A model generated the notes under the pieces. The model ran no database searches and had not been told where the DNA came from. It saw only the letters and a program-made list of their open reading frames with translations. 24,560 nucleotides of DNA from a virus. The stretch lies in IMG/VR virus record IMGVR_UViG_3300034520_000260, positions 1 to 24,560 of that record; one strand, 5' to 3'. The translations under genes and the position numbers were made by a program. This document shows, piece by piece, positions 4,734-13,721 of the stretch (position 1 is the stretch's first letter; each line of letters begins with the position of its first letter).

Positions 4734-5483
4734 TTAACGTGTGAGCACTCTATATTTCAACACCCCACCAAAATTGGATGATAGTGTTAATTTCAACCTG
4801 AGTGGTGCGATATCCCATGCTGGGATCCTCCCATATGACTCAACTTTATATGGTGTGCCAGGGGCTGATCGAATCCACTCCCCACCTATAAGAATATTAT
4901 TATCATTTAACCAGTTAATCTTCACTTCCCCCATCACTTCAAGATAACCTGTGGTTGATAACCCTGTTGCGAGATTAATCCTGTTCAAGGGGCCAGAACC
5001 TATAGACACATTAGAGCCATGTATTGTTTCCCTGATGACATAATCGTCAAGGTATGCCTCTGTGTCCAGTCGCAAGCCAATATAATCATTACTGGTATCA
5101 GTGGTTGTGGGGGTCTTGTATGTGTATTTAAGAATTATGTCTTTCTTATCAGTGTAACTACAGAGTAGATCCCCATCACTGACACCATTAATTGTTGCTT
5201 CCTCATGGATTTCATATTCACCCCCTCCACTATCCTGATGGCTCTGAAGAATATCAAGGACATATTGCCCGAGGTTCGTGGATTCCCCACTCATCTCCTC
5301 ATTCAACCTTTGAGTGAGGATATTATTCACATCTGTTTCGTTTAGAAATTGATAGTTGCTGAGTATTGTTGAAACCGCAGATTCAACATCCTCATCGAAC
5401 CCCTCAACGACATGGACATCATTCCAATCGGTCCCTGTAACCTTATTTGTTTTGGAAGCTATTTTACTATGCCTTATATTCAT
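4734..5483 (-). CDS. Putative tail fibre / receptor-binding tail-tip protein
   Basis: The protein has about 249 residues from the ATG at 5483, which has GGAGTGAT upstream; an earlier GTG at 5492 is less likely. The N-terminus (MNIRHSKIASKTNKVTGTDWNDVHVV) has the short ordered segment with a GTDWN motif seen at the start of many tail fibre and baseplate proteins. Residues 35-80 are helical, perhaps a trimeric coiled coil. The rest is beta-rich and Gly/Asn/Thr-rich (SIGSGPLNRINLATGLSTTG, NNILIGGEWIRSAPG), as in receptor-binding domains. It lies between the tail-tip protein and the lysis enzyme, the usual place for a fibre. It probably recognises the pseudomurein wall or a surface glycan. There is no clear homolog by eye, so the role rests on position and composition. 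Confidence 0.6.
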   Translation of the reverse strand: MNIRHSKIASKTNKVTGTDWNDVHVVEGFDEDVESAVSTILSNYQFLNETDVNNILTQRLNEEMSGESTNLGQYVLDILQSHQDSGGGEYEIHEEATINGVSDGDLLCSYTDKKDIILKYTYKTPTTTDTSNDYIGLRLDTEAYLDDYVIRETIHGSNVSIGSGPLNRINLATGLSTTGYLEVMGEVKINWLNDNNILIGGEWIRSAPGTPYKVESYGRIPAWDIAPLRLKLTLSSNFGGVLKYRVLTR

Positions 5484-5488
5484 TAAGA

Positions 5489-7369
5489 TCACTCCTTTCT
5501 ACCATATATCCAACCTTCCTTCGGCTGGAGATTTCCGCCCTTACCATATAATACACCAAACCCGCGAACTTCAACAAGATGACCTGAATCTGTATTGCTT
5601 GCTGTTATCTGAGTTATGGCCCCCTGACTATCGAATGAGATCCTGACTGCTGTGATTAGGAAATCCTCACCATAAATCGGATCGGTAAAGACACACCCTG
5701 GCTCTAAGCCAATCCACCCACTAAACTCGGCATTCATGCTCATGACGGGTTTTGTTACTTTTTTATGTGACTCCATAAGTGTGTCCGTGTCAACATCTCC
5801 TCCTGCGGGGATCTCCATAACAATTCTCCCCAGACCTGGATGCATATCCCCATTACCTAATTCCCATCCGTTAATGCTCTCCAAATCTTCATATTCTCTT
5901 TCAAGGTATGTTCCTCCAGCATCCCACTGACGATAATACTTCAAATGGTTGATAACGCCCGCAGAGTCCTCTTCATATTCTAATGAAATCGTGGGGAATC
6001 CATTAATGTCAACAGTGTCATGTCCATTAGTATTCCTGATAAGCACTTTTCCCTCATACATTGTTGCAACCCACCCCCCTAAAGATAGAATAGAGTCAAA
6101 TTGTTCCTTTGCATTCCCATTCACATACTCCCTGTAGGGCCATCCTGGGATTTGTATTGATGAGGGGTGAACTTCAAGGCCACATCTGGCAAGGATGGCT
6201 CTCAGGTTGTTGTAGTTCTCAAGGCCACTGTAGACTCCTATACCATCCCATTCCCTGTAGTTCAAGCCAACAGACCGGTTGAGGATTTCCTCTAATGAGG
6301 GTGGTTCTGAACGGAGCACCACAGTACACCCTTTGCTCGTATAGTTCCTTGAAACATAGGTGATTTTATCCTCATAGATCATACCTGCTTCTGTTTCGAC
6401 CCGCAATGTTTGCCCAGTGTAAGCTTTAATATTTAAGCTCGTCGCTTCCACGGAAATATTATTGATTGTCTTATTAATCTTCAATCTTTTGACGGGGATC
6501 TTTTGATTATCAATGTACACGCTTAAATTCGAAATATTAGTTGTTTCCGGTTTTAGGGAATTCACGAAGCCCCTCAGAAGGATGTGATCCGTGTAATATG
6601 ATCCATTCCACTCCCAATCCCCCATTTCAATAGAGATCTCTGCTTCTGGGGATATTGTGCTAAAGGGTCTATCCCATAATTTATACCCCGCCACGCATTC
6701 TATAGTATTCGTGCCCTCAGCAATGTCAGTGAGTACTTTAAATGTGACTATATCCCCCTCAACGCCTTCAAGTGACCTGTCTTCAGCGATATTCCCATTC
6801 ACATAAAATTCAAAATCACGATAGTCCACACGAAAACTGTCTGTGAGAATGGGGAGTGTAACCTCTAAAACAACACCCTCATCATCCGCATCTGATTCAT
6901 ATTCAGACACAGCACGATAAGTCCAATCCTCTGAAGCAATAGGTGTTCTCTCAGGTCCATCATGTCTAAGATACGCCCGTATTCCCACATAGATTGGTCC
7001 TGGGGGCAGATTCCTTGGGGTAAACTTAAACGGAACATCCCTACATTCATTTGTTTGTAAAGGAATGAAACCTGATGGTGAAATATTCAGTGATGTCCCC
7101 GGATTTGTCTCGGGATATCCATATAGGCTATCAAAGCAATTAAGCGCATTATCATGACTTATATACATATTTGGGGGTCTAAAGGGTTCGCTGAATATGA
7201 TCAGAATATCCTCCTCTGGGTTTGACGGGTGAGGCTCCCCATAGTTCTTAAATGACACCTTGCTCTCAAAGCTAACTCCATTATACCATGGATTGTTATA
7301 TATAATGCAGAATCCAGTGCTCTGATTACAGGCATTTAAGAATTTATAATTATACGCCATCCTCATCAC
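5489..7369 (-). CDS. Tail-tip / baseplate hub protein
   Basis: The 626-residue protein follows the Dit-like gene with overlapping stop and start codons. The start could be the GTG at 7369, the ATG at 7366 or the ATG at 7360. The N-terminal 250 residues are beta-sandwich-like and aromatic-rich. Residues from about 330 to 450 (YREWDGIGVYSGLENYNNLR, then SILSLGGWVATMYEGKVLIRN) resemble the central part of siphovirus tail hub proteins. The C-terminal region (GWIGLEPGCVFTDPIYGEDF, LITAVRISFDSQGAITQIT) is typical of the hub beta domain that closes the tail tube. It would cap the tail and connect the tape measure to the fibre. No peptidase motif was recognised. The assignment rests on gene order and pattern, not on catalytic residues. 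Confidence 0.65.
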   Translation of the reverse strand: MMRMAYNYKFLNACNQSTGFCIIYNNPWYNGVSFESKVSFKNYGEPHPSNPEEDILIIFSEPFRPPNMYISHDNALNCFDSLYGYPETNPGTSLNISPSGFIPLQTNECRDVPFKFTPRNLPPGPIYVGIRAYLRHDGPERTPIASEDWTYRAVSEYESDADDEGVVLEVTLPILTDSFRVDYRDFEFYVNGNIAEDRSLEGVEGDIVTFKVLTDIAEGTNTIECVAGYKLWDRPFSTISPEAEISIEMGDWEWNGSYYTDHILLRGFVNSLKPETTNISNLSVYIDNQKIPVKRLKINKTINNISVEATSLNIKAYTGQTLRVETEAGMIYEDKITYVSRNYTSKGCTVVLRSEPPSLEEILNRSVGLNYREWDGIGVYSGLENYNNLRAILARCGLEVHPSSIQIPGWPYREYVNGNAKEQFDSILSLGGWVATMYEGKVLIRNTNGHDTVDINGFPTISLEYEEDSAGVINHLKYYRQWDAGGTYLEREYEDLESINGWELGNGDMHPGLGRIVMEIPAGGDVDTDTLMESHKKVTKPVMSMNAEFSGWIGLEPGCVFTDPIYGEDFLITAVRISFDSQGAITQITASNTDSGHLVEVRGFGVLYGKGGNLQPKEGWIYGRKE

Positions 7370-7776
7370 TCAAAATATTCCCCATCAAAATAATCATAAT
7401 CGAAGTACATACCATCCACTATTTCCAGGAATGATGGTGGGGCCTCCACTAAGGCGGTTACACTAACCACAATAACAGGATAATGATCCAAATTGTATTG
7501 TGGCTTAAGAATAACTCCAGTCCATTCTCTTATACCATCTGTGATGGTCACAGTCTCTCCACCGGTAAATGTGACCTTCGTTTTCCCATCAATTAATCTG
7601 TGAACCTCACCATCCGCAACGGCCATATCGGATATTGCCTTAACTTGCATGAGGAGATCTTTATATTCATCAGATTCCGCATGAACAACGAGTGTGAATA
7701 CAAGACTATCCCAGTTTTCAGTAACTTGCGAAACAAGTAATTCCTGATTATTGATTTTCCAGGACACATCGATCAT
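7366..7776 (-). CDS. Distal tail (Dit-like) protein
   Basis: The protein has 136 residues, almost all beta strands (IDVSWKINNQELLVSQVTEN, KTKVTFTGGETVTITDG, YPVIVVSVTALVEAPPSF). The ATG at 7776 has GGTGATCT upstream. It is directly downstream of the tape measure and upstream of the hub protein, the standard position of Dit or gpL-like tail-tip proteins in siphoviruses. It is shorter than the classic 250-residue Dit, so it may be only the ring-forming N-terminal domain. The C-terminus is acidic and aromatic-rich (MYFDYDYFDGEYFE). There is an 8-bp gap after the tape measure and coupling to the next gene. Function is inferred from order and all-beta composition. Confidence 0.55.
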   Translation of the reverse strand: MIDVSWKINNQELLVSQVTENWDSLVFTLVVHAESDEYKDLLMQVKAISDMAVADGEVHRLIDGKTKVTFTGGETVTITDGIREWTGVILKPQYNLDHYPVIVVSVTALVEAPPSFLEIVDGMYFDYDYFDGEYFE

Positions 7777-7784
7777 TAGATCAC

Positions 7785-10700
7785 CTAACCAGAGAATATT
7801 GTTCTCCTCTGAACTCCTTCTGCGATGAGGTAAGGATTCTTCCCGTTTCGCCTCATCTCCTGGAATATCTTATTATTAATTCTCGTGGAGATTTTCTCTG
7901 CCATTTCTTCAAGGTCAATATCAGATTCCACTTTATCCACGTATACATGGGTTTGAATCTGGAGATTCACATCCTGAGAATAAAGACCTCCTCTCGCCCT
8001 ACTTTCTGAACTTAACTGAGAAGGCAGAAATTGGGGAGATCCTATACTTGAGATTGTATTGGGGATTGTCGCTGCCAGGCCCTCATTAAAATGTCTCCCA
8101 AGAAGATAACCATACTCCCTCATCACATCATATGTTAATGAGGATAGAGGACCCTCTTTTGGTGGTGATGATGGTAACAACCTTCTTATGATGCTAAGAA
8201 CACTGTTTAGGTTAGGAATCGCTGAACGGATTCCTGCTGCAAGGTTAGATATGAAACGTGACCCCCAAATCCTGAATTGGGCCGCGATGCCTGAGAAATC
8301 GGGTAATGGTAACTTGGGCCACTTGAAACCACTGAATCTTGATTTTATCCATGATGTGAAGGAGGACCAGACCTTGCTGATCAACGATACGAGGTTAGGC
8401 ATGGATGGGCTAGGTAATTTAGGCCACTTAAACTTGGGGACATGTTCCTTAACCCACGCAAGAAACTTATTCCATGCTTGTTGAATCAGCGCCACAAGGT
8501 TAGGCATGGAAATATTGGGGACTTTTGGCCATTTGAAAGTGGGAATATGTTCCTTAACCCATCCTGTGAATTTGTTCCACATCTCCTGCAGAGCCGTTAC
8601 AGGATTAGGAAGAGGAAGTTTAGGTAGTTGTGGCCATTTAAATGTTGGTATGCGGGTCATGACCCACACTTTGAAGTCATTCCATACTTGCCCAAAGCCT
8701 TCGATGATGTACTTTCCGGGGTCCCTAAATAATTTTGAAAGTTCCTCACGGATAGGATCCTCAATGTAGGTCTTGATATTCTGCATCAGCGCTTCCTTTA
8801 GTTTGCTCCACTTTTCAGGGCCATAGATCCCCTCAAAAAGTTTTTCAGGGGAAAACATGTTTTTAATGGAATCAGGAAGTAATGAAAGAGGTGTCGGCCC
8901 GAATAAGGATGTTGGATCAGAGAGTGCTCTGTTTAGGTATTCCCTAAAGTTTGCGAGTATATCTACACTTAAAAGAGCGACACCAACTCCTTCACCGATA
9001 CCCCTTATAAGCAAGGATCCTATACGGGAACCTAACTTTGGGATACTAACCCTTGCAGCGTCATCAACACTCCCTGTAAATCTCTCCAGGAGGGTCCTTG
9101 CAGCGTCATCAACCTGACTCTTACCTATGCCGAAATCTAATTTGGGGAGCTTTAATTCCACAGGAATCTTAATTTTAGGTATTAAACGGCCTGTCTCATC
9201 ACCAAGGATCCTCTTAATCGTGTCAATAAACCCCTTAATGATATCCTTTGCTTTGCCCGCCGCCTTATCAAATCCTTCAGATAATGTATCTATGAGGCGG
9301 CGTGACAGTTCCTCAGGCAACCTTCCCTTCAATTCATCGAATCCGTCGGACAATAGCCTCCTGATAGCCCCAGTGACACGTGGGATGAGTCTCTTTAAGC
9401 CTTCGGCAAGGTACTCAGCGGCTTTTGTGAATACCCCAACAAGCAGTGCTTCTCCGATTGGGCCCATGTCACCGAAAAAATCGTTCAACCATATCACGAA
9501 CTGATCCAGATAGTACCTTATCCATCCTAATATATCCCTATGTTTTTCCGCTGATTTACCGAGCGCTTTGTTCATCCTCTCAGATTCCTCTTCAGTTACC
9601 TTACCCGTGGTTTTCCAGTTACTTGCCACCTGTGCCAGCGCTGGCCCCACCGATTCACCAAAAACCTCAGTGGCCACCCTAACACGTTCCTGCTGATCAG
9701 GAATCTGAGAAAGAACCTCTATAAAATCAAAAAGCACATCACGGAATGGTCTGATATTACCATGAGCGTCTTTCACAGCCACGCCAAACTTTTCAAGTTT
9801 ATCACCGTATTCCTGGACACCCGTACCACCCCTCTCCCATTCCCTTGAGATTTCAGTTAACTCTTTAGCGAATGGTCTCAGAAGTCGTGTGCCAACAGGG
9901 CCTACTGATGCAATTATCCTGGCTGTATCCTCCACACTCAAACCTGCCTGCCTGAAAAAATACCCAAGGCGATCAACGGTATCAATGAACTGTGTGAATG
10001 ATGGGTAACCTGAGACCCTCCATAACCCAAGGAGCAGGTTCACTGTATCTGTTGAGTCTTGTACACTGACATTGAAGTCCCTAAAGACCCTTGCAAGTGC
10101 AAGTGTCACCGTGGATGCATCCTCCCCACTCCTTTTAACCCCAAGAAGGGCTGCTTTAAAGTAACCCATAGTCAGGTTCACATCATTGGTATAAGCTGCA
10201 AGTGTGTACATCACTGACGCTGTTCCCTTCATCCCTAGTGAGTAGACATAGTTTTCACGGATTAGATCCTCCATGGCTTCTCTCTGACTTTGAGTTGCAT
10301 TTGTGAGGATTGCTGACTGCTCAATTATCTTATTATAATCTAGGAGTTCGAGTGTTTTATTATATGATAAGAATCCCGCCGTTAAGCCAGCAACCTTCGA
10401 TGTTAAACCATCAACAGCTCCGGTGAATGTGTTTGTTGTTTCTGCAGCTGTTTCAATTGATTCCGTATCCACATTAACCGTAGCATCATATGTGGTCCCA
10501 TCGATCTCCTCAAGTTTAGCCTTAAGGTCTTCCACCTCCCCTTCATTAACTTCAGCGTTCACTGTGGTTGTGACTTCATCAGGGGTATTCCCTAGGAGGT
10601 CATGGAGTCTTTCAATAATTTCTGTAGCGTTATCCTCTACGTTCAAGGAGATATCCACGGTGGATGGGAGTTCGTCAAGGATGTTTTTCAGGTTTGTAAG

Positions 10701-11090
10701 TGTTTCAGTAGCGTTATCCTCTACGTTCAATGTTATGTTGAATTCCTCAGAGAGTTTCTCCTTCAAAGAATCAAGCAGATCCGATGCATTATCCTCTGCT
10801 GTGAGGTTCACATTCACTTCTGATGGCAATGCCTCTACAAGGTCTTTAAGATTTGTGATGGTCTCTGTGGCGAAGTCATCGAATGCTGAGATGGTGATTT
10901 CAACATCTGAGGGCAGGCTGTTCAAACCCTCCTGGATAGATTCAAGGATAGGAGTGATTGCATCTTCACTGGTGAAATCGACTTCCACTGAACCTGGAAG
11001 ATTCGATAACATATTGTTAATCTCATTCAAACCGTTCAACACTTCCTCAGCATCCATCTGAACCTGCACAGCAAGGCTATGATCACTCAA
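7785..11090 (-). CDS. Tail tape measure protein
   Basis: At 1101 residues this is the largest gene and sets tail length; at about 0.15 nm per residue it predicts a long flexible siphovirus tail of roughly 160 nm. It starts at a TTG (11090) with GGAGG 9 nt upstream. Residues about 10-215 hold tandem units of some 35 residues built on a VEDNATETLTNLK pattern. The middle (about 230-500) resembles the TP901-type tape measure core (SAILTNATQSQREAMEDLIR, PVGTRLLRPFAKELTEISRE). After hydrophobic segments, residues about 800-960 repeat a unit of about 39 residues with WVKEHIPTFKWPK. The C-terminus has the LPSSPPKEGPLSSL motif common to tape measures. It is separated from the tail chaperone genes by the plus-strand gene 11142-11852. 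Confidence 0.92.
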   Translation of the reverse strand: MSDHSLAVQVQMDAEEVLNGLNEINNMLSNLPGSVEVDFTSEDAITPILESIQEGLNSLPSDVEITISAFDDFATETITNLKDLVEALPSEVNVNLTAEDNASDLLDSLKEKLSEEFNITLNVEDNATETLTNLKNILDELPSTVDISLNVEDNATEIIERLHDLLGNTPDEVTTTVNAEVNEGEVEDLKAKLEEIDGTTYDATVNVDTESIETAAETTNTFTGAVDGLTSKVAGLTAGFLSYNKTLELLDYNKIIEQSAILTNATQSQREAMEDLIRENYVYSLGMKGTASVMYTLAAYTNDVNLTMGYFKAALLGVKRSGEDASTVTLALARVFRDFNVSVQDSTDTVNLLLGLWRVSGYPSFTQFIDTVDRLGYFFRQAGLSVEDTARIIASVGPVGTRLLRPFAKELTEISREWERGGTGVQEYGDKLEKFGVAVKDAHGNIRPFRDVLFDFIEVLSQIPDQQERVRVATEVFGESVGPALAQVASNWKTTGKVTEEESERMNKALGKSAEKHRDILGWIRYYLDQFVIWLNDFFGDMGPIGEALLVGVFTKAAEYLAEGLKRLIPRVTGAIRRLLSDGFDELKGRLPEELSRRLIDTLSEGFDKAAGKAKDIIKGFIDTIKRILGDETGRLIPKIKIPVELKLPKLDFGIGKSQVDDAARTLLERFTGSVDDAARVSIPKLGSRIGSLLIRGIGEGVGVALLSVDILANFREYLNRALSDPTSLFGPTPLSLLPDSIKNMFSPEKLFEGIYGPEKWSKLKEALMQNIKTYIEDPIREELSKLFRDPGKYIIEGFGQVWNDFKVWVMTRIPTFKWPQLPKLPLPNPVTALQEMWNKFTGWVKEHIPTFKWPKVPNISMPNLVALIQQAWNKFLAWVKEHVPKFKWPKLPSPSMPNLVSLISKVWSSFTSWIKSRFSGFKWPKLPLPDFSGIAAQFRIWGSRFISNLAAGIRSAIPNLNSVLSIIRRLLPSSPPKEGPLSSLTYDVMREYGYLLGRHFNEGLAATIPNTISSIGSPQFLPSQLSSESRARGGLYSQDVNLQIQTHVYVDKVESDIDLEEMAEKISTRINNKIFQEMRRNGKNPYLIAEGVQRRTIFSG

Positions 11091-11141
11091 AGAAATAAGC
11101 CTCCATGAAAAAATTTAATTACTTATTAACATAACATTATT
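11091..11141. promoter_or_regulatory. Divergent gap with promoter of the plus-strand membrane protein gene
   Basis: This 51-bp AT-rich spacer separates two divergent genes. It holds the GGAGG ribosome binding site of the tape measure on the minus strand and a TATA-like TTTAATTA (about 11112-11120) that could drive the plus-strand gene with a start near its ATG. A separate promoter is expected because the gene is opposite to the late operon. Confidence 0.45.
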
Positions 11142-11852
11142 ATGGGGGTGTCTCACTTGAAGGTTAAATGTAAGGAGTGTGGCCGGGAGTACACCCTAAA
11201 AGATGATGAAAACCCCAAGGATTACACATGTGAATGCGGGGGGAACCTAGAGAAAGACGAAGATCTAAGTGTATTAAAATGCAGCATATACCTTGCATTT
11301 ATGTGGTTAGTGGCAGCTACAAATGGAGGTATCCAGAATTTAGGGGATATAGAACTGACTCTAATAGAATTGATATTATTTATTTTGCCAGCTATAATCA
11401 TATCAGCCATAATCCTCCGCGAAAAAAACCCTAAAGAATTACTTGCCATTGAGGGTATCCTATTCCTCATATTAGGCATAATCGTCATCCATGACCCTAA
11501 AAGCCTGATCTATGGTGCCTTCGGTATATTAGGATTACTAGCAGGGGCGGTCCTAACCATTGAAGGAGTGCTTGGCACTATTAAAGGAGATTCTGATAAA
11601 GAAGGGCCCAGGGAAGTAGAAGGAGGTTTCCATGTCCTCCACGCAACAGCCATCCTCCTAGGAAGTTACATTGCATTACTTCTGATCAACCCCACTGCAA
11701 GTGAAAGTGAGGGTATCATGGCCCTGACTATCATGTTCCTAGTTCCAATCCTCACTGCACTAAGTATAATCTACAGGAAAGATAACCCTAAACCTCTTAG
11801 ATCAGTCCAATTAATAACCGCTATGATCATCTTATTCGTCCTCATCATTTAA
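11142..11852 (+). CDS. Multi-span membrane protein with N-terminal zinc ribbon (moron)
   Basis: The 236-residue protein is encoded against the late operon, between the tail chaperone and tape measure genes. Residues 8-35 form a zinc ribbon (Cys10-x2-Cys13 and Cys30-x-Cys32 in [10 protein letters not shown]). Six or seven hydrophobic segments follow (about 45-60, 70-92, 99-117, 121-147, 165-183, 191-211, 221-236). Zinc-ribbon plus polytopic membrane proteins are common in methanogen chromosomes, so it may be host-derived. Candidate roles are lysogenic conversion, superinfection exclusion or host envelope modification; none is proven. Start: the ATG at 11142 follows a TATA-like site directly, or the TTG at 11157 with GGGGGTG as ribosome binding site. 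The last 21 bp overlap the antisense end of the frameshift extension of the tail chaperone. Confidence 0.8.
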   Translation: MGVSHLKVKCKECGREYTLKDDENPKDYTCECGGNLEKDEDLSVLKCSIYLAFMWLVAATNGGIQNLGDIELTLIELILFILPAIIISAIILREKNPKELLAIEGILFLILGIIVIHDPKSLIYGAFGILGLLAGAVLTIEGVLGTIKGDSDKEGPREVEGGFHVLHATAILLGSYIALLLINPTASESEGIMALTIMFLVPILTALSIIYRKDNPKPLRSVQLITAMIILFVLII

Positions 11853-12571
11853 AGAATAATTTATCCTTTTGAGGGCCTCTAGTTTTTTCTCAATCTCCTC
11901 CTTGGAGGGTTTCACCCTGGGGGGTTCCATATGAGCCAGGTGATATTCTATAAATACACTGTACTCAAGTTCAAGTATCTCCCTTAAGCTCCACCCTGTC
12001 TTCATGCTGAGCTGGTAGATCCCCCTTTTGAGGGAGATCCACTCCTCCTCCGGGTTCCACTCTTTTTTTCAGTATTTTCAGTACCCCTAGGGTCTAGTTC
12101 ATCAGTGGATACCCCTATGATATCAGGGTTCCCCAGCTCTAACATGATATTCACGATCTCTGTGACCATGTATGGGGCTAATTCTACGTCGGGTAGACTG
12201 TCAATGTACTCTGTTAGGGTCCCCTGAGCTTCCGCTTCCTTGTATTCTTTAGTGTCCCTGTACAGGGCCCTCTTTAGCCCTCTCTGCGCTAAGGGATAAC
12301 TTCTCCTGCTGATCTCCACTGTGAGTTTATCTATCCTATCCTTTAGTTCTTTAATTTTCTTCGCATCATCCTCTGAGACGCCCTCCCCACTCTCTAGCCT
12401 CTCGATGAACTCCTTGTAGGCTGTTGCTATCTCCCATGCCTCATTCCTTTTTTCGATAAGAGGGATCACATATTCGCTGTCAATGACCCTGTATCCTTCG
12501 AGCTCGACTTCAGTACCGTCCAGTTTAACCTTTTTCCTCCTCAGAAAAGAGAAACGTTTGGGGGTGGTCAA
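11832..12571 (-). CDS. Tail assembly chaperone, -1 frameshift fusion (gpGT-like)
   Basis: The slippery heptamer A AAA AAG lies in frame at 12068-12062 (0-frame codons GAA AAA AAG). A -1 slip there continues into an open frame of 76 codons ending at a TAA (11834-11832), giving a fusion of about 246 residues. The extension reads [20 protein letters not shown], then [20 protein letters not shown], a helical continuation with [13 protein letters not shown] near the end. In the -1 frame a TGA sits immediately upstream of the heptamer, so this second frame is open only from the slip site on. This is the conserved gpG/gpGT arrangement of long-tailed phages, where the T part recruits tail tube subunits. 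The extension ends inside the opposite plus-strand gene. Confidence 0.85.
12002..12571 (-). CDS. Tail assembly chaperone, short form (gpG-like)
   Basis: The 189-residue protein starts at a TTG (12571) with GGTGA upstream. Its position, after the major tail protein and before the tape measure, is that of lambda gpG-type chaperones, which bind the tape measure during tail assembly. The sequence is charged and helical ([40 protein letters not shown]). The last 19 codons after the slippery site ([19 protein letters not shown]) are low-complexity and unlike a folded domain. That fits a readout used only when ribosomes do not shift. The frameshift product is annotated separately. The sequence family is diverged, so function rests on order and the frameshift signature. 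Confidence 0.8.
   Translation of the reverse strand: MTTPKRFSFLRRKKVKLDGTEVELEGYRVIDSEYVIPLIEKRNEAWEIATAYKEFIERLESGEGVSEDDAKKIKELKDRIDKLTVEISRRSYPLAQRGLKRALYRDTKEYKEAEAQGTLTEYIDSLPDVELAPYMVTEIVNIMLELGNPDIIGVSTDELDPRGTENTEKKSGTRRRSGSPSKGGSTSSA
12062..12068 (-). promoter_or_regulatory. Programmed -1 ribosomal frameshift site (A AAA AAG)
   Basis: On the minus strand the heptamer follows a GA and is phased X XXY YYZ with the 0 frame. It is one of the most efficient known -1 slippery sequences. GGAGGAGG-rich sequence (12041-12052 region) lies about 10-20 nt downstream, so a stimulating structure is possible but was not folded here. Confidence 0.85.
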
Positions 12572-12582
12572 AGCGGGTCACC

Positions 12583-13308
12583 TTAAACTTTTGGTATTAC
12601 TAGTGTTGGTGTGTCTGAAACGGTCATCTCAAGGGTGAATGACAGGTTATCCCCGGCTTTCCCTCCGGGTATGTCAGGTTTCAGTTTCACATTTTCAAAG
12701 TAGAACCGTCCCAGTGTCTCCCCATCCACGTGGTACACGGTGTACCCGTATAGGTTGAGGGGTTTGTCACGGAGTTTATACTGCTCGGCCCCTGTGGTCT
12801 CACCCACCTTGTAGTACATGAGTTTCCTGAACTGCTCCAAACCATTCTTGGAGAGTATCTGCTCAGACTTTAGGGTGATTGTAGTGCCAGCGTAGCTTGT
12901 TATCTTCGCCGACTCATTTAATACGCTGACCTCCTTCGTGTCCTGCTTCACATCAGGGGTCACATCCTGGGCAAGGAATGGTTCCATCTCCTCCACATAT
13001 GATACTTTCACACTATCCCCTGTGTCTGGTGCTGATGCGAGACTGAAACCCTTAGCGTATCCTTCATCCTCGTCGAAGAGGATGCTTGATACTGTTGCTG
13101 GTGAACCATCCACTGTCACTGTCACATCTGCTGGTTTCACTGTCAGGTCATCGCAGCTCCTGGGGAATATTGGAGGATTATTCACATAAAAATCCTTATT
13201 CGTCCCGTCTATATCCCCTATTGGGGTTTCATCCTGCACAGGTATCCCAAGGAAGAACCCAACATTCTCCCCTGTCAGTATAGTTTCTGCTAGTTTATCC
13301 ACAATCAT
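12583..13308 (-). CDS. Major tail (tube) protein
   Basis: The protein has about 241 residues from the ATG at 13308, which has GAGGTGAT 4 nt upstream; the GTG at 13317 overlaps the upstream stop and is less likely. It is beta-rich with short loops (DVTVTVDGSPATVSSILFDE, DTGDSVKVSYVEEM, KEVSVLNESAKITSYAGTTI). A central insertion between two beta regions is usual in tail tube proteins. The C-terminus (KAGDNLSFTLEMTVSDTPTL) looks like the final strands of the tube fold. Its place, after the tail terminator and before the gpG/gpGT pair, is the standard one. It would polymerise around the tape measure into the non-contractile tube; no sheath gene is present. Assignment is by order plus composition. 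Confidence 0.75.
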   Translation of the reverse strand: MIVDKLAETILTGENVGFFLGIPVQDETPIGDIDGTNKDFYVNNPPIFPRSCDDLTVKPADVTVTVDGSPATVSSILFDEDEGYAKGFSLASAPDTGDSVKVSYVEEMEPFLAQDVTPDVKQDTKEVSVLNESAKITSYAGTTITLKSEQILSKNGLEQFRKLMYYKVGETTGAEQYKLRDKPLNLYGYTVYHVDGETLGRFYFENVKLKPDIPGGKAGDNLSFTLEMTVSDTPTLVIPKV

Positions 13309-13313
13309 ATCCA

Positions 13314-13721
13314 TCACCTCATATTCAATTCAATCTCAAGCGTAACATCAAAAAGGACATAATACCTTCTATCATCCACTATGTCCTGCCTGATGTCCTT
13401 ATCCCACTTAAGTAGGCGTACACGCGCACCGCCGACCTTTGTGTAGAGAAATTCTCTCATGATAGCCTCTAATGCATCATTCCTTTTTTTAACGGCCATT
13501 GTGACGCTATTGTCGACAACTTTCCACACACCTGTGAGATGCCCCTCTATTGTGGCCCTGTAGATTTTCCCGTCAAGGACTGGCTCTATTTTCTTCAACT
13601 GCTTTAAGCTCACTATGATGACTGATTCGCCCTCAATTTTCTCATTAAAGTCCAGGACAACAGTGTCACTGATACCCATTGATTCCAGTTTCTCCTTGAA
13701 TGCAAGTTCCAATGAGTTCAT
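13314..13721 (-). CDS. Tail terminator / tail completion protein
   Basis: The protein has about 135 residues from the ATG at 13721, which overlaps the upstream stop as ATGA; a GTG at 13733 is a poorer start. The N-terminus is a helix (MNSLELAFKEKLESMG), followed by strands (DTVVLDFNEKIEGESVIIVS, GKIYRATIEGHLTG), a helix (KKRNDALEAIMREFLYT) and final strands (RRYYVLFDVTLEIELN). This alpha-beta layout and the position between the HK97 gp10-like protein and the tail tube gene match tail terminators (gpU / gp17-like), which cap the tube and connect it to the head. There are no catalytic motifs. Confidence 0.6.
   Translation of the reverse strand: MNSLELAFKEKLESMGISDTVVLDFNEKIEGESVIIVSLKQLKKIEPVLDGKIYRATIEGHLTGVWKVVDNSVTMAVKKRNDALEAIMREFLYTKVGGARVRLLKWDKDIRQDIVDDRRYYVLFDVTLEIELNMR

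Noticed and set aside
10423-11061. 212-codon plus-strand frame
   Set aside because: It is the complement of the repetitive tape measure N-terminus; Ser/Val/Thr-rich composition is as expected for a shadow.
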